Shown piece after piece: positions 40,301-46,300 of a stretch of DNA of 64,000 bases. The position numbers and the translations under genes were made by a program. Source of the stretch: Valencia hispanica (Eukaryota; Chordata; Actinopteri; Cyprinodontiformes; Valenciidae). Location: assembly GCA_963556495.2 (NCBI GenBank), contig OY747713.1, positions 30,607,961 to 30,671,960 of the forward strand. Direction: 5' to 3'. The notes beneath the pieces were generated by a model that worked only from the letters and a program-made list of their open reading frames with translations, was not told the origin of the DNA and made no database searches. Positions within the stretch are counted from its first letter, which is position 1, and each line of letters begins with the position of its first letter.

Positions 40301-43300
40301 TCACTATCAATTTACTGATTATTGGTTCTACTTCTATTCAAATTGGTACATTTTTACTGTATTTACTTTTGGTGGTTAGTTTTATCGATCATTCTTCTTA
40401 TACTTGGTAGTTAAGTTGTTTGTTTAGTTGTTTAGTTTGTGTTACTAGCTTAATTAGTTTTTTTGATTAAAGTATTTTGACTGGAAAGTTAAATTTTTTT
40501 TGTTAATGAACTATTGTATTTTGATGTTATTCCATATACATGTGTGGTAACTTGCTGTTCAAAAAATGTCTGTGCTGAACTTACTCTTTCATCTATTATT
40601 ATTTTTAATACCTCAGCCTTGTCAGGCAGGTATTCATAAACAATAACTGAAACTGAACTATTTGGCTATTATTATTTCCTGGACAGTCAGGATGGTGCCC
40701 CAACCTGGTAATTTTAAACTAAATGACTAATTGTATTACTTATTGCCCTAAGCAATTATTCATAGTTATTCATAGACAAAACAAACCTATTGCTGCGCAA
40801 CATTCCTACAACCCTTATGAAATGGTCCAACCACTCCTGTTTTGAATATAATCTGAAACAAAAAGAATAATTGCTGAATATTGGAATTGAACTAAAGCTA
40901 TCCAAAATCAGTGTTTTCCCAAGGTGCTTGAATTCTGCCACTTTATTCTACCACCACTAACCAGAGGAAAGGTTGTACTTATTTTGGTTTTGGCAAAACT
41001 GCTGTGATATCTGATTGGACAGTTTCCTCAGAAATTTAGAAGACACAATTATGTCATATAGGCTAACAAGGGTTGAATAATGTTCACTCTGAAATAAAAT
41101 TGTAAACCATCATGCTGAAGTTATTAATCCTATGCATTTGGAGAATTGTATATAAGAGTGATATGTATAAAAGAGCACACAACAGTTCATTGAGCTCCAC
41201 TGGCTACCCTTGAGCACTTTACAAGCTTTGTCAGTCAGCAAAATGCTAAATAAAATGGTGACTTAAATGAAAAATGGTAACTACAACTTGGTCATTTTGT
41301 CAAGGGATTGTCAGCTAGCAGTGCCTCCTTAACAGGGGTGTCCCTGCCTATCTTCAACCAAATCTTAAAGAAGCAACCCTTCAGAGAGCATCTCCTACCT
41401 TAGCACCTACATGTACCCCACTACCTTCTCTACTGCATCTTTTTCTGCAATTCCTTCTATGCCTGCTGTGACTGTATTTCTATACTGTCACCTCTGACAG
41501 AGCTAAGGATTGGTCATGTTTCTACCTTTGATAATAACTGCATTGCTATATTCTCACTTATGAGTCGCTTTGGATATAAGTGTTTGCCAAATGCATAAAC
41601 ATCTATGAAAGTTAATGAAAGGCCATTCATTAATATTGCTTTTTACTCAAGGCCATGGTGAGTCACTGAACAAATTACATCTTGCTGCAACTGCTTGTAT
41701 GATGAATTTTGAGCAGGTAACTTTATTGAAGAAATCTCAAATAAGACCCAAAACCAGAAAGCAGAAACATCCCTGATGGTGTAGAAGAACAGACGGGGTG
41801 TAAACTCTTAAGCAGACACATTTTTTACCTAGAATTTGATATGTTGGTGTTACACAATGTTAGCAGCTCTGAAATCATGGAATGTGTAGTACATAACTTT
41901 AAAATGAGATCTGATAGAACTAGCATTATGAGGAAACAGTTAGGGAATAGAAACAAGGTAAGACACTATGCTCACATCACCAACTCTTAAATAAAAAAAT
42001 ATTAAGCTTTCAAGAGCAGCTAAAGTGGTGGAGGATTTCAGCATTACACACACACACATGCATACTGCATCGGTGTGCAAAAATGTATTACTGGTTCTAC
42101 AGAAACCAATTTCCAGCTGGTCTCAGTTCAGCCAGCTGGTTGTTCTACTCTGCTGAGAAAAGCACAAAATTGTCTTACCGGTTGCACCAAGGTCAGGGTG
42201 ATCTGGACACTTTTGAGTTACGGATTCCCCAGCTGGTGTCTCGTTCCAACACAAAAAACCATCCCACATTGGGGCGCAGAACAGACCTTGAGAGCCAAAT
42301 AATAAGTATAATTACAAACACAGACACGATATCTGAGCTTACATTGTGTGTGCTGACAAAAAGTATCATCAATTCTAAAAAACCTTACCAACCCAAAAAG
42401 ACTCATCATTTGTGCTTAAACACTAAACACTAAAATGTTACACTCTCACCTTTGCAAAAGCATTTCCATTTAAACTTTTTTTCACATTAAAACTTCTATG
42501 TATTTTTTGGGATACTGTGTGACAGACCGACAGTAAGTAATGCATAGCTGATAAACAGATAGAAAATGAGTCTCAGAGGTCCATTAGAGAACATTATTGC
42601 GTGAAGATCAAGGAACACAGCAAACAGGTCAGTGATAAGGTAGTTGGTAACTCTAAAGCCTAGTTTATACTTCTCCGTCAGCAAGTTTGCACTCACACAC
42701 ACACAAACGTGTTGACGGAGATGTTTTCCATTTATACTTTTCTGTTGGTGGGTTAGTGTTGCAAATTCTCCACCAGGACAGCAGGGGCTGCAGAACATTC
42801 CTGGCGGGTCTGCCTACCATTACAGTGACGTCTCTGGTCAACGACGGTTTATTTACTTCAGCTTGTAAACGCACATCCACTCAAGGAGCAATGGCAGACC
42901 GAGAGCAAGTTTTGATTGAGCTGGAAAGCTTTTTAATACAAGTGCAGCACATAGAATACTTTAAAAACGCATGCAAACAAACAAACAAACAAACAAACAC
43001 AGTGGTCTGTATTGTTGTTCTCTACACTTCTTGGTGTTCCAAATCGGCAAAAGACCATCTTAGATCAACTGGCCTTGCAATATAAAGCATGTAGTGGCCA
43101 AAAGCTGCAGTGACTAATAATTACATCGACTATAGAGCACCGTTCTGATGAAATAATCTTGAACTGATGTTGGGCGCTCTCTGTTCCGTTTGAAGGACAG
43201 TTAAAAAATAGGGCTCTATTCAGTCCATGCTTGGGTGAGTGAAGGAGAGCCCTTTCGCTGACGGATAATGGCGCTGCGTGTCTCCGCACCTCCGCAGACA

Positions 43301-46300
43301 CAGAAGTAAAAACTAGGCTTAAGGCAGGCTTAGGATATAAAACAATATCTCAAAGCTTTGGACATTGAACATGGTGCTTTGTTCAGTCCATCATCTGAAA
43401 ATGGAAATAGTTAGGCAGAGCTGCAAATTTACCACATTTCTGTCCATAAATACTGACAGGTTAGTCAAAGTCAAGATCTAATCAAATCAAAGTCAAGATC
43501 TAATCAAATCAAAGTCAAGATCTAATTGAGAATCTGTGGCAAGACTTGAAAACATCAAAAAAAGTCAAATCTAAACCTTATGGAGTTGGTAAGTTCAATC
43601 TTGGTAAAATACATTGAAGTTTGTGGTTGTAATGTGACAGAATCTGAATTAAAATCCAAGAAGTATCACTGATTTTGAAAAGAACAATTTATCTGTCTCA
43701 GTCTCCGAGTGGTTTGAATTTTGCCTCTCACCGGTTCTGTTTTCTTGGGCATCTCTTTTGGTTGGCTCAACACATCTGTATTGACCTTGGCTCAGCGCCT
43801 TCTCACTCTGTCCCATCACAGTGCTCAGGCCAGGACTGAGTGATGTGTCTAAGATTGTTCCAGCATCTGCTGCCTCCTGTGGAGAAAATATATCAGATGT
43901 TTTTTCGTTTACATTTCCTTCACAGGCAGTGTAAATATGGTCTTTAACAGCAGTGAGATCTTAAAATGTCTCACTTTGCAGTAAAACAAGCTTGAATAAA
44001 GATGCACATCTTTCATATAATAGCATTTTAAATGGAGGAATGGACATGGTAAGTTCTTGAACATCTTCAAAGCTGTTCTGATCACAATTTCTGTCTGATT
44101 AGAAATTCTAGTCTCTCTCCAAGTATGTGACTCATTAAAATGTGTTTCGGATCACACAAAAGAAGTTAAGCAGCTGCTTTTCTCCCAAATGAATCATATC
44201 TCTGTCCCATTGTTTGTATTTGGAGGTAGCAGTAAAATGAAAAGGCTTGCTGTGTGAAATGCTGATTCGATCGTGCTTGCTCACTGAAGGATAAAGAACT
44301 TATATTGGTGTGACTTATCTTAGTCTCACTTTTCAGGGGGTGAAATCTAAGCCTCTCCGAGTGCCAGGCTTATGCATTTGCATTTCATGAATTATTTGAA
44401 GAATTTAAATACTTTGCCAGGAATGTGTCCAGCTTTTATTACTACTGAGGAGCAAAGCTTCATCTTTTCAGAGGATCCAAGTGGCATTCTTACTTCTCCT
44501 GACTCAAAAAAAGCTTGGAAAAGACAAGAAAAAGACACAGGTAACGTGACATTTGTCAAAAAAAATGATGTCCCATGTAGCAGTTTAGCAGCCGTACATA
44601 TGATGTCACTCCAAGCATTGAAGTAAATGACGTCATACATACGACCACCAGGCCACCACCAATATCAGACAACAACATCTTCTTTTTCTTCCAGAATATT
44701 CATGCCATGTATTTCTTCCTTTATTACAGCATCTTAATCCTCCTGAATTAAAAGAATCAGCATTAAAAGCAATATAACACCAAACATTTTAAGTGGATCA
44801 TGCAAAAAGCAGCTTGAATGTCCCAATGTTTAGCCTGATGTTGAACCACATATTTAATCAAACCTTTAAAATTCAATTAATTGGGATAGAAATACTCTAA
44901 AAATAAGTAAAGCAAAATTAAATAATGAGAATTGAAACATTAATTTATTCACGTTGTTAAATTTCAAAATGGAAACTCATATAAAGTTTCATTACACACA
45001 GAGTGATGTTTGTTTTGATGATTATTCCTTACAAATAATGTGAACCCAAAACTTAGTTTCACAGAACGTTGTAGTGTGACAGTTGATTACTGTAATGCCC
45101 TGCTTTCTGGTCTTCCCAAAAAGAGTATATCAGGTTTACAACTACTACAAAATTCAGCAGCACGTGTCCTGACGAAGACCAGGAGGCGGGAGCACATTAC
45201 ACCGGTCTTAAAATCATTGCATTGGCTCCCCGTACATTTCAGGATCGACTTTAAGGTTCTTTTAATGGTTTTTAAGTGTCTTAATGGTCTTGGGCCTTCT
45301 TATCTCTCTGAACTGCTTTTACCATATAAACCTTCGCGGTCTCTGCGCTCCTCTGGCAGCCGTCTCCTTGTCACCCCAAAAGTCAGGACACACAAGCATG
45401 GCGAAGCGTCTTTCCAGTTTTATGGCCCTCACCTCTGGAACAGGCTGCCAGAGAACCTCAGGGCTGCAGAGAATATTCATGTTTTTAAGAGCAGGCTCAA
45501 GACTCACCTTTTTAGCTTAGCTTTTAACTGATTATTATTTATCACTGTTTGTTTAATTGCTTTGGATGTTTTATATGATTATATTTTTATCAGTTTTACT
45601 TTTCAATCTTAGCACATTAATTTACCGTTTCTTTTTATACTTTAATTTATCTTAATCCCCGTTCCAGTGTTTCCTCTGTGGGAGCCCTCTGCCCCGGGAG
45701 CGGTGGTCGGCTGTAGCTGCCTGGGTGCTCTCCAGGTGGAGCTTGGGTGGAGGTGGGGGTCTTGGCCTTGCCTCCACTGGGTGCCCTGTGTCAGTGCCTC
45801 GGCTGCTGCTGTTAATCTACTGCTGCCGGGGCAGATGGCTCCTCTGATGGCGTTTCCTTGCATGGTTCATCTGCACTCGGCTCAATGTCCTTTTTTACTT
45901 TTTCTTTTAACTGTGTGTGTGCATGGGAGATGGGTTGGGGGGAGGGGGGTATTACTGTGACCATGCTTTTAAATCTGTGGGGGAGGGAAGGGAAGGTGGT
46001 TTTATGTGGGGTCATTTTAATCTGTAAAGCACTTTGTGATGCAACTTCTTGTATGAAAAGCGCTTCATAAATAAAGTTTGATTTGATTTGATTTGATTTG
46101 TAGCCCATATTTTGGGTCTGTGTGTGTGGCAGCTATGGAATCAAAGACTCTAGCTGCAGTCCATCCCTTTTAAATCTGCACGAATTCTTAAATTGGCTTT
46201 GCTTCAAAGTTCTTTTCTACCACATATTTTACTTACACTCAACTTTCCATCAATACGCTTGGATAAAGCACTCCGTGAGCAGCTTTATCTTTATCATTGA

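Larger units (their letters stand above)
36344..42178. other. calcr intron inside HRM1 (between exons B and C)
   Basis: A 5.8-kb intron holding a Tc1 relic (37680-38030), composite repeats (38120-39770) and an L2-type end (41300-41605). The stretches 36350-37670 and 39780-41290 are AT-rich and no gene is visible. A GCAGCAGCAGCAGCTCAG patch at about 36693 has no open frame. Confidence 0.7.
42490..43660 (+). mobile_element. Decayed Tc1 carrying a Harbinger MITE
   Basis: Left piece: AGATCAAGGAACACAGCAAA, then CAGGTCAGTGATAAGG. Right piece: GGCAGGCTTAGGATATAAAA, CAATATCTCAAAGC, TTGAGAATCTGTGGCAAGAC and the terminal relic TGAAGTTTGTGGTTGTAATG, then TGACAGAATCTG. These are in Tc1 order. Most of the transposase between N-terminus and the glutamate is deleted. 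The MITE at 42657-43319 sits between the pieces. It lies in the intron between HRM1 exons A and B. Confidence 0.75.

Noticed and set aside
45812..46108. Frames on both strands downstream of the LINE coding end
   Set aside because: They are the 3' untranslated part of the LINE fragment and end in its TTTGA tail.
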